64,000 nucleotides of DNA, from the NCBI GenBank assembly GCA_011799875.1, contig CM022299.1:355398782-355462781 (forward strand). The letters run 5' to 3'. Each line of letters starts with the position of its first letter. Within the stretch, counting starts at the first letter, position 1. Both the position numbers and the translations under genes were made by a program. Shown here in pieces: positions 11,971 through 22,029 of the stretch. Source of the DNA: Thinopyrum elongatum. Lineage: Eukaryota > Streptophyta > Magnoliopsida > Poales > Poaceae. The notes beneath the pieces are model-generated. The model had not been told where the DNA came from and made no database searches. It saw only the letters and a list, made by a program, of their open reading frames with translations.

Positions 11971-12672
11971 CTAAGTGTTGTCATCTTTATTTTCATTTTC
12001 CTTAGAGGTGTTTTTGTGAGGAGGTTTTGCAAAAACAACATAAAACACCTTATCCATAGAGACTTTAGCACTATCAAGTTGCTTATCGTCATATCCCCTT
12101 TGATTTCCGGCAACAATCCAAGAATTGTGTTGATTAACATCATTGAAAACTTGTTGGATTATATCTAAAACGGGGACGTCCTTTTTAAGGTTCTCATCAA
12201 AGATTCGATTATCCCCAAGCAAATGTCTTAGCACATAATCACTATTGTAAAGGATTTCATCTATCACCGGTTTTTCATGATTCATACCATAGAGATCAAA
12301 AATTTCCCTAGCTTCCCATACTATGTAATCAAATTCATTCATAAGAACAAGGGTGGCCAACTTTTTAGCTTTGGGATTCTTTATAACGGGTAACTCAAAA
12401 AACAATCTTTGCAAGGTAGGATGGGTACGGATAAATTTATTTTCAAGTTTCAGAACTAGTACTGATATAGCTTCCACATAAGATTTAGTTCTTTTAAGTA
12501 TAGGAACATCGTCAAGACTTAAATTTCCAACGCAATTGAAAAATTCTTGGATACGTTATTTTTCTATAACATTCCCTTGCCCCAAAACAAAAGTTTTAGC
12601 ATCCAGATTGCCAGATCATCCAATTTTAGGAGTTAGGCCATTATCTGTTTCTGCCATACCAAAGTCACTCAT
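11971..12672 (-). pseudogene. Unknown protein of non-autonomous Athila-type element
   Basis: A frame of about 233 codons starts MSDFGMAETDNG at 12672, soon after the primer site, and ends KENENKDDNT. Two in-frame stops lie in its first 60 codons; from 12477 down it is open. The visible part is rich in K, N, D and L with predicted helices (TLQRLFFELPVIKNPKAKKL, then LNEFDYIVWEAREIFDLYG-like). I recognise no gag, protease or polymerase motif. The last residues, KDDNT, are the same as at the end of the coiled-coil frame of the truncated element (51049-51063), so the two proteins share a C-terminus though the rest differs. Confidence 0.55.
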
Positions 12673-12851
12673 GATGACAAGTTCAAGCAATTAAGAGATC
12701 TGACGAGAAATCGGTGATAAAAAAAGAGGGCGAATAAAACGGCAAATGTTTGTGAAGTGGGAGAGATGAAAATAAGAGGCAAATGGCAAATAATGGAAAT
12801 TGCAAGGAGATGAGATTTGTGATTAGGAACCTGGTAGATGTTGATGATGTC

Positions 12852-12869
12852 TCCCCGGCAACGGCGCCA
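12852..12869 (-). other. Primer binding site, tRNA-Asp type
   Basis: The minus strand reads TGGCGCCGTTGCCGGGGA, 11 bases inside the 5' LTR end at 12881. It is the same primer as in the other Athila-type elements. Confidence 0.88.
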
Positions 12870-12880
12870 GAAATTCCTTT

Positions 12881-14460
12881 TAATGGCGCTTGAACCACGT
12901 CGGTATTTCCCCAAAGAGGAAGGGATGATGCAGCACAGCTACGGTAGGTATTTTCCTCAGTGATGAGACCAAGGTTATCGAACCAGTAGGAGAACCATGC
13001 AACACTACATGAACGGCACCTGCACACAAAGAACAAATACTTGCAACCCGGCGTAAAAGAGGGGTTGTCAATCCCTCCCGGGTAAAGAGATAGATAAATT
13101 TGTAGTGGATTGGATAAATAGATCTCGCGGGAACGCGAGATAAAATAAATAACAATAAATTGCAGCAAGATATTTTTGGGTTTTTGGATTAATAGATCTG
13201 AAAATAAAAGCAAATAAAAATAGATCTCGAAGGCAAATATGATAAAGAAGAGACCCGGGGGCCGTAGATTTCACTAGTGGCTTCTCTCGAGAAAAATAGC
13301 ATACGGTGGGTAAACAAATTACTGTTGGGCAATTGATAGAAATTCAAATAATTATGACGATATCCAGGCAATGATCATTATATAGGCATCACGTCCAAGA
13401 TTAGTAGACCGACTCCTGCCTGCATCTACTACTATTACTCCACACATCGACCGCTATCCAGCATGCATCTAGTGTATTAAGTTCATGGAGAAACAAAGTA
13501 ATGCAATAAGAACGATGACATGATGTAGACAAGATCTATTCATGTAGGAATAGACCCCATCTTGTTATCCTTAATAGCAACGATACATACGTGTCATTTC
13601 CCCTTCTGTCACTGGGATTGAGCACCGTAAGATCGAACCCATCACAAAGCACCTCTTCCCATGGCAAGCAAAATCGATCTAGTCGGCCTAACTAAACCAA
13701 AGATTCGAAGAAGAAATACGAGGCTATAAGTAATCATGCATATAAGAGATTAAAAGACTCAAATAACTTTCATGGATAAAAACATAGATCTGATCATAAA
13801 CTCAAAGTTCATCGCATCCCAACAAACACACCGCAAAAAGAGTTACATCAAATAGATCTCCAAGAGACCATTGTATTGAGAATCAAAAGAGAGAGAGGAA
13901 GCCATCTAGCTACTAACTACGGACCCGTAGGTCTACAATGAACTACTCACGCATCATCGGAGAGGCACCAATGAGGATGATGAACCCCTCCGTGATGGTG
14001 TCTAGATTGGATCTGTGGTTTCTGGAACTTGCGGCGGCTGGAATTGTATTTCGTTGACTCCCCTAGGGTTTCTGGAATATTGGGGTATTTATAGAGCAAA
14101 GAGGTAGTGCAGGAGGCCACCGAGGTGGGCACAACCCACCAGGGCACGCCTGGGCCTAGGCGCGCCCTGGTGGGTTGTGCCCCCCTCGGGGTACCCCTCT
14201 GGTACTTCCTTGGCCCAACTTGTGTCTTCTGGTCCAGGAAAAATCACCAAAAAGTTTCACTGCATTTGGACTCCGTTTGGTATTGATTTTCTACGAAGTA
14301 AAAAACAAGCAAAAAACAGCAACTGGCTGTGGGCACTATGTCAATAGGTTAGTCCCAAAAAATGATATAAAGTTGCTATAAAATGATTGTAAAACATCCA
14401 AGATTGATAATATAACAACATGGAACAATCAAAAATTATAGATACGTTGGAGACGTATCA
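12881..14460 (-). repeat. 5' LTR of the 7908-14460 element
   Basis: The LTR is 1580 bp and nearly identical to 7908-9487. It starts TGATACGTCTCCAACG at 14460 (minus strand). Its inner end is CATTA where the 3' LTR has CATCA. A TATA-like TATAAATA (minus) is near 14090. Confidence 0.93.
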
Positions 14461-15115
14461 GCGGCGGCGATTTGCTTCTCCGCTGCCAGATGCTACTGAG
14501 CTCCATGTTATACTGCATGCAAAATGACTGTGGGCGGTGCTTAATTGGAGAACGGGGACAGTGATTTCAGCAGAAGGTGTCACGCCGTCGGTCGGGGCAT
14601 GTGGGACGGGGAAGGAGGAAGATGGTGTGGGTGGGGTGTGGATTACCTGACCATATCGACGAGGCCGCGTAGCAAGAAGAAGGGTCGGCGGTGAGGAGGC
14701 CGCACAACAAGAAGAAGGGTCGACGGCGAGGAGGAGGCGCTGCAAGAAGAAGGGTCGCCAGCGAGGAGGCGGCGCTGCAAGAAGAAGGGTCACCGGCGAG
14801 GAGGCGGCGCTGCAAGAAGAAGGGTCGCCGGTGAGGAGGCGGCGCTGCAAGAAGAAGGGTCGCCGGCGAGGAGGCTGAGCTGGCAGTAAGTAGCAGTGAA
14901 GGTTTGAACTTGGAAAGCAAGGAGGAACAATGGAAATGTGGCTTTTGGTGGGAGGGAGGGGGCGGGGAGATAGATATTTCCGCGTGGCAGAAAAATTTCG
15001 CTCGGTGCCGCGAGAAACTGGTGCGCAAGTGTGGTTCAAGCGCGGGCGGTGGACTGTAGACGACGAAGCTTCCTGCGTAAGCCAGACAAGACGGTGCGCC
15101 AAGATATTTTATATC
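14461..15115 (-). other. Promoter, leader and first exon region of the CACTA-2 B3-like gene
   Basis: It is collinear with CACTA-3 35990-36530. On the minus strand a TATA-like ATATAAAATATC lies at 15102-15115, followed by a GC-rich leader and a donor-like CAG/GTAATCC near 14650. A 35 bp minisatellite (14690-14880) lies inside. The overlapping frames of 214 and 185 residues are the minisatellite read in successive frames and are not believable proteins. Confidence 0.5.
14690..14880 (-). repeat. 35 bp minisatellite, about five units
   Basis: The unit contains AAGAAGAAGGGTCGCC and GGCGAGGAGGCGGCG and recurs every 35 bases with few changes. CACTA-3 has only about two units in the same place (36235-36300). 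As 35 is not a multiple of three, the tract is unlikely to be translated. Confidence 0.8.
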
Positions 15116-15229
15116 GCATCCCACACGATTCTTGCTAGTAAACTGTTTGTGGTATACCTGATTTTTTCATTATGATTTGAAAGACAAAATGGTGTTACGA
15201 AGGGAAAGGATGGTGTTTGAATTGCTAGA

Positions 15230-17110
15230 ACATTTATCTATAGTGAACATGCAACTACATGAGTGTCGTGTTTAAATTTGGAATTATTCCGGGTTCGTTT
15301 GGCATTTTTATGCATTAATTGAGTTTCTAGGCATTTAATATGCATAATTCAAATTTGAACTACAAGCACATGCTCCAGTGCACCAAAGTTTGTTGAAAAA
15401 TCACATGTGTGTCTTTGGGTGAATTTATAGGTCCCATTTAAGAATGGGAATGAAATTCAAACATCCGGGCGTCGTGGCTCGGCTGGGAACATTGAGAAAC
15501 TTGGTTTTTAAATTCCTATAAATTCAAAACTCGCCTAAAAATCATGAAACTTGGCATGGTGTCATTTCATGGCACCAACATGCTGTGGTAAAAAAATTGG
15601 CCGCATTTGGACTAGTTTTGGTATAAGCTTATTGCAAACCGGAGCTTCTCTCGAGAAGACTCGTGGTTCCCGAGGGGGGACGTGTCACCTTTGTGTGTGA
15701 AACGATATACGCTGCCTCCCCCCCTTGATTTTTAACAGAGGCAACATAGAACTATATGAGTGCTGTGTTAAAATTTGGAATTATTCCGGGTTCGTTTGGC
15801 CTTTTTATACATTAATTGAATTTCTGGGCATTTAATGTGCATAATTCAAATTTGAACTACAAGCACATGCTCCAGTGCACCAAAGTTGGTTGAAAAATCA
15901 CATGTGTGTCCTTGGGTGAATTTCTAGGTCCCATGCAAGAAATGGGAATGAAATTCAAACATCTGGGCGTCGTGGCTCGGCCGAAAATATTGAGAAACTT
16001 GATTTTTAAATTCCTGTAAATCCAAAACACGCCTGAAAATCATGAAACTTGGCATGGTGTCATGACATGGCACCAACATGCTATGGTAAATTTTTTGGCC
16101 GAATTGGGACAAGCTTTGGTATAAGCTTCTTGCAAACTGGAGCTTCTCTCAAGAAGGCTCGTGGTTCCGAGAGGGAACGTGTCACCTCCGTGTGCGAAAC
16201 GACATACACTGCCTTCTCCCGCCTTAATTTTTTTACACAGGCAGCTTAGACCAAATAGGAGTTTCGTGCTAAATTTTGGAATTATTCTGGGTTCGTTTGG
16301 CCTTTTTTATACATTAATTGAATTTCTGGGCATTTAATGTGCATAATTCAAATTTGAACTACAAGCACATGCTCCAGTGCACCAAAGTTGGTTGAAAAAT
16401 CACATGTGTGTCCTTGGGTGAATTTCCAGGTCCCATGCAAGAAATGGGAATGGAATTCAAACATCTGGGCATTGTGGCTTGTCCGAAAATATTGAGAAAC
16501 TTGGTTTTTTAATTCCTGTAAATCCAAAACAGGCCTGAAAATCATGAAACTTGGCATGGTGTCATGACATGGCACCAACATGTTGTGGTATTTTTTTTGG
16601 CCGAATTGGGACAAGCTTTGGTATAAGCTTCTTGCAAACCAGAGCTTCTCTCAAGAAGGCTCGTGGTTCTGAGAGGGAACGTGTCACCTCCGTGTGCGAA
16701 ATGACATACACTGCCTTCTCCCGCCTTGATTTTTTTACACGGGCAGCTTAGACAGAACAGGAGTTTCGTGCTAAATTTTGGAATTATTCTGGGTTTGTTT
16801 GGCCTTTTTTATACATTAATTGATTTTCCAGGCATTTAATGCACATAATTCAAATTTGAAGTACAAGCGCATGCTCCAGTGTGCAAAAGTTAGTTGGAAA
16901 ATCATTTATGTGTACTTGGGCAAATTTCTAGGTCCCATGAAAGAAGTGGGAATGGAATTCAAACATCTGGGCGTCTTGGCTCGGCCGAAAACATCGAGAA
17001 ACTTGGTTTTAAAATTTCCGTAAATCCAAAACTCGCCTGAAAATCATGAAACTTGGCATGGTGTCATGACATGGCACCAACATGCTGTGGTAAATTTTTT
17101 GTCCGATCTG
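15230..17110 (-). repeat. Four tandem repeats of about 500 bp in CACTA-2
   Basis: The anchor CACCAACATG occurs at 15573, 16071, 16573 and 17075, spacing 498, 502 and 502. Each unit includes CAAATTTGAACTACAAGCAC, CCCATGCAAGAAATGGGAAT and TCATGAAACTTGGCATGG. CACTA-3 has four units in the matching place. Short open frames recur once per unit in the same position, which explains the family of 60-90 residue frames; none is likely to be a gene. Confidence 0.9.
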
Positions 17111-17706
17111 CGAAGGCGCACACATTAACAATCAACAAAGTCATTTTGGAACAAGTGCTGTCACGTTACAAATCAGAAAAACAAGTATTATTGAAACCGT
17201 GGGCGTTCTACTTACCATTTACGTGCCGCCACGCGTCCCCTTTTTTTTATTGGCTAGGGGCCGTGCGGGGTAGCTATTTGAGTACGGGAGGCGTGCGATC
17301 AGACCCCTGCGCGTGCTCATCGGGAGGAGAGCCCTTTGACCTCTATCCGTCGCCCACCTCCCTCCCAACGTCTCCATTAATGGTGCCCGAGCCCCTGTTT
17401 CATGGCGTGGCTATGTCTCACTCGACTGAGATTTAAGAGAGAAAAAAGAAAATCTGAAAAGAAAGTTTTGCATGGATCTTGATGTAAGATCCGACGGACC
17501 TATATAACGTCGACTGCGACTTATAGCAAGACTGATGAATATAAGGACGATGATAGTGGATAATAATTGTCTTACATATTTAGGAAGATAATTAAAAAAG
17601 CCACATACGGCAATGCCTGAAATACACAAGGGCAAAAGAAGAAGGAAGACAATGATCTAGCTCACTGATCTCTACTTTCTTGATGTGTTGCTGTAGGCCG
17701 CGGGAA
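17111..17706 (-). other. CACTA-2 spacer and 3' region of the coiled-coil gene
   Basis: The sequence matches 33516-34010 of CACTA-3 in reverse. It includes CGTGGGCGTTCTACTTACC and a GC-rich segment of unknown role. On the minus strand a TGTATTTCAG acceptor-like site stands near 17620. No separate gene is supported. Confidence 0.5.
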
Positions 17707-18378
17707 CTAGTCTCTGCGGCGAGCGGCGATGAGCTCTTTCGTGTCCTCAAGACGCTGCTTGAGAGCATCCACGGATTCCTCCACCAGCCTTTGGCGCTCG
17801 ATGCGGAGCATGGCATTCTCGTCCATAAGTTTCTTGACAATGACGCCGGTCATCTGCAACAAGGCAGTGGTCTCCTCATGCTGCTTCGTCGTTCCGGTAA
17901 TCTTCGTCCTCAGCAGGTCACGCTCGGTGCGGAGCTTTGCCTTGTCCTCCCCTAGTCCCCGGATGACACTGGTAGCATTTTCAAATGAGGCATTCATCTA
18001 GTCCTGCTGCTTCATCCAGTCGGAGATCTGACCCATCAGGTCATCGAGCATAGCACACATGCGCCTGCGAGAGTCCTCGCCTGCCCGCGAGACATTTTCC
18101 CAGGCCGCCGCGGCGCGGGAGGACATCTCTGCTGCATTCACGGCGCGGCGGGACATCTCTGCTGCTTCCGCGGCACGGCCGGACCAGTCTGCTGCATCAA
18201 CGACGCGGCGGGACCTCTGTGCTGCTTCGGCGGCGTGGCGGGACCTCTGTGCTGCTACGGCCGCACGGCGGGACATGTCGGCTGCTTTCGCGGCGAGGTG
18301 GGACATCTCTCGTGCTTCCGCTTCCATGCTCTCCTCTCCCTGGTAGTAATCTCTCGACCCAGAACTCACGCTGGCCAT
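17707..18378 (-). pseudogene. Coiled-coil protein gene of CACTA-2, one or two stops
   Basis: The frame starts MASVSSGSRDYYQGEESMEA at 18378, 90 bases after a TATAAATA (18468-18475, minus). It has seven tandem 10-residue units of the type SRRAVDAADW, then a long heptad region (MNASFENATSVIRGLGEDKA to LEDTKELIAARR). A TAG at 18000-17998 follows WMKQQD where CACTA-3 has a glutamate codon (GAG), and a second TAG ends the frame at 17709 where CACTA-3 again has GAG. The protein family is unknown to me; the pattern indicates a long alpha-helical oligomer. The gene is one substitution away from reading through, so inactivation is recent or the stop is tolerated. Confidence 0.7.
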
Positions 18379-18467
18379 GGCAGACGCAAGGGAACGACGA
18401 TGAATGACTTGTTTGTTTTTGTGGATGAGGAGTTGAGGAGGAATGTGCAGTCATCTTGGAGTAGTAG

Positions 18468-18475
18468 TATTTATA
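18468..18475 (-). promoter_or_regulatory. TATA box of the CACTA-2 coiled-coil gene
   Basis: TATAAATA on the minus strand lies 90 bases upstream of the ATG at 18378. The same box and spacing occur in CACTA-3 (32626-32633). Confidence 0.6.
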
Positions 18476-18789
18476 ACTGAGTACTAATACGTTCCTAAGT
18501 GGGAAACCGTTTAGCTTTTGATCGGTGTGAACAGGTTTGCAATTAAATATAGCGTGGTAGTAATTTGGAATATGACGGGACGCAGGCTCAAAATTTATTG
18601 ACAGTTCTATAATTTCTAAGTGCGACACTATTCCCGGACGGCATAACGTGGGCACGCTTTCTCGGCCGCGTACGTGGCGTTTGCACCATAGGGTGCACCG
18701 CAATAGGCGATGTCAGCACATGTCTTGTTCCAACAACCATGCACGCTCGTTATTTCCATCGCGCATGCTTCTTTTAATTAGAATGTGTG

Positions 18790-19303
18790 CCCGTCTAGCG
18801 CACACATGTTGATCTGTCTAACTGTTTCTGTTTATTGTGACTAATTACAAACAGTTCATCCGTGTGAAGTGTATGCCGTCAATCACAGACACTTTGATCT
18901 GGCTGACCGTTTCTGTTGTGTTGCCTAATTGCAAATAGTTCATCCGTCTGAAGTGTATGCCCTCAATCGCACACACCTTTATCTGGCTGCCCATTTCTAT
19001 TGTTCCGCCTCATGACAAACAGTTAATCCGACTGAACTATATGCCGTATATCACACACGCCTTCATTTGCTGCCCATTTCTGTTCTTCTTCCTCATCGTA
19101 AACAGTTCATTGAACTAAACCGTATGCCCCGCATCACACACGCAACTAAAATCTGAATCGTGTTTGATGTATCCGCCATCACAAATGTTTTGCATCTTTT
19201 TTGATGATTTTTTTACATCACCGTTTGTGATTAATGCATCGCACACAGTTTCGTCGAAGGGTCTCTGATTGTAGTGTTGCGTTAGAAGCATCCTGCAGTA
19301 GTG
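18790..19303. repeat. CACTA-2 end B subterminal tandem repeats
   Basis: Units of 75-85 bp each contain AACAGTTCATCCG followed by a variant of GAAGTGTATGCC and TGCCCATTTCTGTT. Four units are clear (about 18850, 18925, 19018, 19100). They mirror 31830-32330 of CACTA-3. Confidence 0.85.
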
Positions 19304-19460
19304 GTTGTTAGATGACTATGATGATGATGAGTATGACTTGTTATTATGATAATGAGTAGAAGTTGTTAGATGACTATGATGATAATGAGTATGGCTTGTT
19401 ATTATGATAACGATGATGAGTTATTATTAATGATGATGATGCTTAGTTGTTATATCATTA
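19304..19460. repeat. CACTA-1 right portion, ATGATGATGAG repeats
   Basis: Direct repeats of about 60 bp (GACTATGATGATGATGAG, GACTTGTTATTATGATAA) start before CACTA-2 (4395-4451) and continue after it. This is the target into which CACTA-2 inserted and it confirms the empty site. Confidence 0.8.
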
Positions 19461-19694
19461 TGAGCATGATCAGTTATTATATATATCAGTGGGTGAAATA
19501 AACATGGATTAGATTCAAGTGGAGGCAACACATGGTGCAGATCGAAAGTACTACTAATCCAAACTTGATCATACTAATCCAAACTAAAGTGATCAAGTTT
19601 GGATTAGTAGTACTTTGGATATGCACCATGTTGCCTCCACTTGAATCTAATCCATGTCTCTTTCACCCACTGAAATAATAACTCATCATGATCA
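19461..19694. other. Long hairpin (105-110 bp arms) near the CACTA-1 right end
   Basis: The arm at 19461-19570 pairs with 19589-19694 across an 18-base loop. The inner 60 bases are almost perfect: AGTACTACTAATCCAAAC on the left and GTTTGGATTAGTAGTACT on the right, next to TTGATCA/TGATCAA. The outer arm, including CAGTGGGTGAAA/TTTCACCCACTG, has a few mismatches and small bulges. A transcript on either strand would fold into a miRNA-precursor-like rod. It lies 340 bp from the transposon end. Confidence 0.88.
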
Positions 19695-19769
19695 TAAAAT
19701 CATATGATGAGACTACTATAAACCAGTACAAATATAGCGGCAATATGCAGTAGAAAAAATAGCAAACTT

Positions 19770-20031
19770 TACCAGTAGCGCTGGTGGCCCACCAGGCGCT
19801 ACTGCTAGGTAGGTGTAGTAGTAGCGCTGGGTGGAAAAAGACGCTGCTGCTACGAAGGTGTAGTAGTAGCGGCGGTCGGGAAAACACGCTACTGCTATGC
19901 AGGATAGTAGTAGCGCGCCCCAACCCGCGCTACTGCTGAATATTAGCTGTAGCTCCATATCAGTAGCGCGCCCCCCCTCACCACTACTACGCCTCTAACC
20001 CGCGCTACTGCTAGGCTTTTCCCTAGTAGTG
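19770..20031. repeat. CACTA-1 right subterminal repeats
   Basis: There are about nine copies of CGCTACTGCTA or its complement AGTAGTAGCGC, in both orientations, ending in CCTAGTAGTG. They match the left subterminal array at 1495-1715. Confidence 0.85.
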
Positions 20032-20368
20032 GAGGGGCCCACAAGCCCTCAGGGCGCCCCCCTAGGGCGCGCCCCTGAGGCTTGTGGCCTCCTCGGGGAT
20101 CTTCTGGCCCTCTCTCCAAGTTATGTGGGTGTCTTCTGGTCCAAGAAAAATCATTGCAAAAGTTTTATTCCGTTTGGACTCCGTTTGATATTCCTTTTCT
20201 CTAAAACTCAAAAACAAGGAAAAAACAGAAACTGGCACTGGGCTCTAGGTTAATAAGTTAGTCCCAAAAATAATATAAAATAGCATATTAATGCATATAA
20301 AACATCCAAAATAAATAATATAATAGCATGGAACAATAAAAAATTATAGATACGTTGGAGACGTATCT
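20032..20368 (-). mobile_element. Outer Athila-type 5' LTR, proximal 337 bp
   Basis: This is the 5' beginning of the LTR on the minus strand. It continues the alignment that breaks at 1445. The usual TGATACGTC start is mutated to AGATACGTC at 20368. Three bases on each side of CACTA-1 are GAT (1443-1445) and GAG (20032-20034), an imperfect 3 bp target duplication. The retrotransposon body lies off the left edge of the window. Confidence 0.87.
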
Positions 20369-20464
20369 GAGGCTGAGATGAACAATGCCGAAAACGACTC
20401 CAGTGTAGTAGGACGCGGCAAGGAGGTCAAGAGGAATGGCGCCGCCGTCGAGAAGGATGAATAG
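20369..20464 (+). pseudogene. Possible 3' coding tail of a disrupted gene
   Basis: Directly after the LTR border a 31-codon frame runs to TAG at 20462-20464, including MNNAENDSSVVGRGKEVKRN. Its codon use (GAG, AAC, GAC, AAG, GTC) is gene-like and hydrophilic, as in a C-terminal tail. The rest would lie on the other side of the outer retrotransposon, outside the window. It is short, so chance cannot be excluded. Confidence 0.25.
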
Positions 20465-21290
20465 GAGGGCTCAGAAGCAAAGGACCGAGTAAAAGAAATA
20501 CAGTGTGCGTGTCATGACGGATCGAGAAGAGAAGGCCGAGATGAACAATCATCGAAACAAAAAATTTGCAACATGAATGTCGTGAGGAACTACGAGATTA
20601 GACTACTAGTCAAAGGAAATTTCAAACGGTCGATTGTGTGCGATGAATTTGACAAAATTCATTCAAAATAGCTCCAAACGTGAATACAAAATTGAACATT
20701 TACGGTAGACGAAATGGTAATATCGATATGCATCTTTTTCGTGTAGAGCTTATCTCGAATCAAAGCACCGTTGTGTAGATTAGAGGAGAGCAGGGAGAAA
20801 AGAGATTACGGAGGAGGTTAGTGGAGGTACAATAAGAAGCACGTACACAACTCGCATCCCTCGAGCTCCTCTCATGTAAGAGCCCCACATATGTGCGCTC
20901 GTTGTGGCTCAGCTCGATCTGGCTTGCTAGAAATTACCGACCTGAGTGTTCCCAGCGAGCCAAGCAGAGGCGCTTTAAACTTCGTGCGATGCAGGCCCAA
21001 CAATGTATGCAACCAACTAAACGGACCACAAACTTTCCGCGCGGGCCTGGTTGAGGAAAATGCAGGCAACCAAACACGTCCCTGGAGACTTCTAAACTGG
21101 CCTGTTTTATTCAAGTATGTCGACGGGTCGGACTGTCGGTTTCAGAAAACACTATTTGCCCCTCGTTATGTCGAACAGTCAATGCAACGCACAGGCGAAA
21201 CCCCCTTAGCGCTAGAAATGAGCCTGCCCATTTTACCACAACTAGCCAGCCGGTTTTGGGAACCTTCCTAAACCGGGTTTTTAACGGATT
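20465..21290. other. Low-copy stretch, no gene recognised
   Basis: The composition is mixed, without LTR or CACTA landmarks. Words such as GAGATGAACAAT recur at 20375 and 20538. 21190-21275 carries TTAGCGCTAGAAATGAGCC and GGGAACCTTCC, which return in inverted order at 46685-46760. Open frames of 80-126 residues overlap on both strands and show no family motif. Confidence 0.4.
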
Positions 21291-21295
21291 TCCTG

Positions 21296-22020
21296 TTTCT
21301 TTTTTTTGTTTTTCCTTTATTTTCCTTTTTCCCTTTTTTTGTTTTTGTTTCTTTTTCTTCTTCCTTCTTTCCTTTTTGTTAATTTTTGTATTCTTTTTCT
21401 TTTTCTTTTTCAAGGTTATTTATCTTTTCTAAACTAAGTTCATGTTCAAAAATTGTACTTAAATTTCAAAAAATGTTCTTGCTTTTCAAAAACGTTCAAA
21501 ATTTCAAAAAATGCTCATCTTTTCAATAATTGTTCAAATTCAAAAAATGTCCGAGAATTTCAAATAAATGTTCTTGGTTTTCAAAAAATGTTCCGAATGC
21601 TTTTGTTCAAAAGTTTCATAACTTTTCACAAAATGTTTGGGTGTTTCAAAAATGTTCCTATTTTCAAAAATTGTTCGCAAATTGCAAAAAAAAAATCACG
21701 TTTTCATTTTTTGAGTAGTTTCAAAATTCTTCAATCTCAAAATTTTGTTCACAAATTTAAAAATGTTCTATTTTCAAATTTTGTTCGGGAGTTTTGAAAT
21801 ATCTTTGCGTTTCTAAATAAATTTAGTTTTGGAATTTCAAAAAATGTTTCTGATTTTTGAAAATATTTCAGTTTTAAAATTTTGTTCGCAAATTCGAAAA
21901 TTGTTTTCGTTTCACAGATCACTTCGGTTTTTTTTAAGAAAATGCTTTTGATAGTCCAGAAATAATTCAGATCTACGCCGCGGGTTGGTTCTTTATGTTT
22001 GGCGATGCTATAAAATCAGT
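21296..22020. repeat. Polypyrimidine tract and TTCAAAAAATGTTC-type array
   Basis: 21296-21416 is nearly pure T and C. From 21440 to 21960 the word TTCAAAAA(A)TGTTC and variants recur about every 25-40 bases. The same kind of array, in the opposite sense, is at 45650-46640. Such arrays are common in Triticeae intergenic DNA; the element class is unclear. Confidence 0.6.
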
Positions 22021-22029
22021 AACATCCGC

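Larger units (their letters stand above)
7908..14460 (-). mobile_element. Complete non-autonomous Athila-type retrotransposon
   Basis: Two LTRs of equal length (12881-14460 and 7908-9487, 1580 bp each) bound the element, and a perfect 5 bp duplication GCGGC stands at 7903-7907 and 14461-14465. A tRNA-Asp primer site lies at 12852-12869 and a purine-rich AAGCTTGGGGATGC tract directly before the 3' LTR (9488-9500, minus strand). The internal 3.4 kb holds one unknown protein frame (11971-12672, two stops) and no gag-pol domain, so it is non-autonomous. The LTRs differ by only a few per cent by eye, so the insertion is fairly young. It shares two stem-loops and a repeat array with the elements at 22315 and 50350. 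Confidence 0.95.
4455..19303 (-). mobile_element. CACTA-2, two-gene CACTA transposon, with two nested insertions
   Basis: The left end starts CACTGGTGCAGAGACGTGCT; the right end, read inward on the minus strand, starts CACTACTGCAGGATGCTTCT. The two ends share CACT-x-x-TGCAG. It is the same family as CACTA-3 (31807-38367) in opposite orientation, and the two align from end to end. Without the solo LTR and the Athila-type element it is about 6.7 kb. On the minus strand it carries a coiled-coil gene (17707-18378), four 500 bp tandem repeats (15230-17110) and a B3-like gene whose parts lie from about 15110 down to 5105. Both genes have stop codons here. No transposase is visible. Confidence 0.92.
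1446..20031 (+). mobile_element. CACTA-1, CACTA DNA transposon (host of a nested CACTA)
   Basis: The ends are inverted: CACTACTAGGAAAAACC at the left and, on the minus strand, CACTACTAGGGAAAAGCC at the right. Both ends carry many copies of the subterminal motif AGCAGTAGCGC on both strands. The element itself is about 3.7 kb (1446-4454 and 19304-20031); the rest is the nested CACTA-2. It carries a broken B3-like gene at 3397-4371 and a long hairpin at 19461-19694. I see no transposase (TnpD/transposase_21-like) frame, so it looks non-autonomous. The split outer LTR on both sides confirms the borders. Confidence 0.9.

Noticed and set aside
7908..14460. Considered an autonomous Gypsy element
   Set aside because: No gag, protease, reverse transcriptase or integrase motif in the 3.4 kb interior.
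14458..15124. Minus-strand frames of 214 and 185 residues, and the similar 197-residue frame at 35984 on the plus strand
   Set aside because: They overlap each other and owe their length to the 35 bp minisatellite and GC-rich leader of the B3-like gene; the repeat unit is not a multiple of three.
15924..16751. Repeated 60-90 residue frames on both strands
   Set aside because: They recur once per 500 bp tandem unit and shift frame between units, so they follow from the repeat, not from coding.
18059..18346. 95-residue plus-strand frame antisense to the coiled-coil gene (and 33032-33373 minus in CACTA-3)
   Set aside because: It is a shadow of the GC-rich 30 bp repeats; the other strand has the TATA box, good start context and the longer frame.
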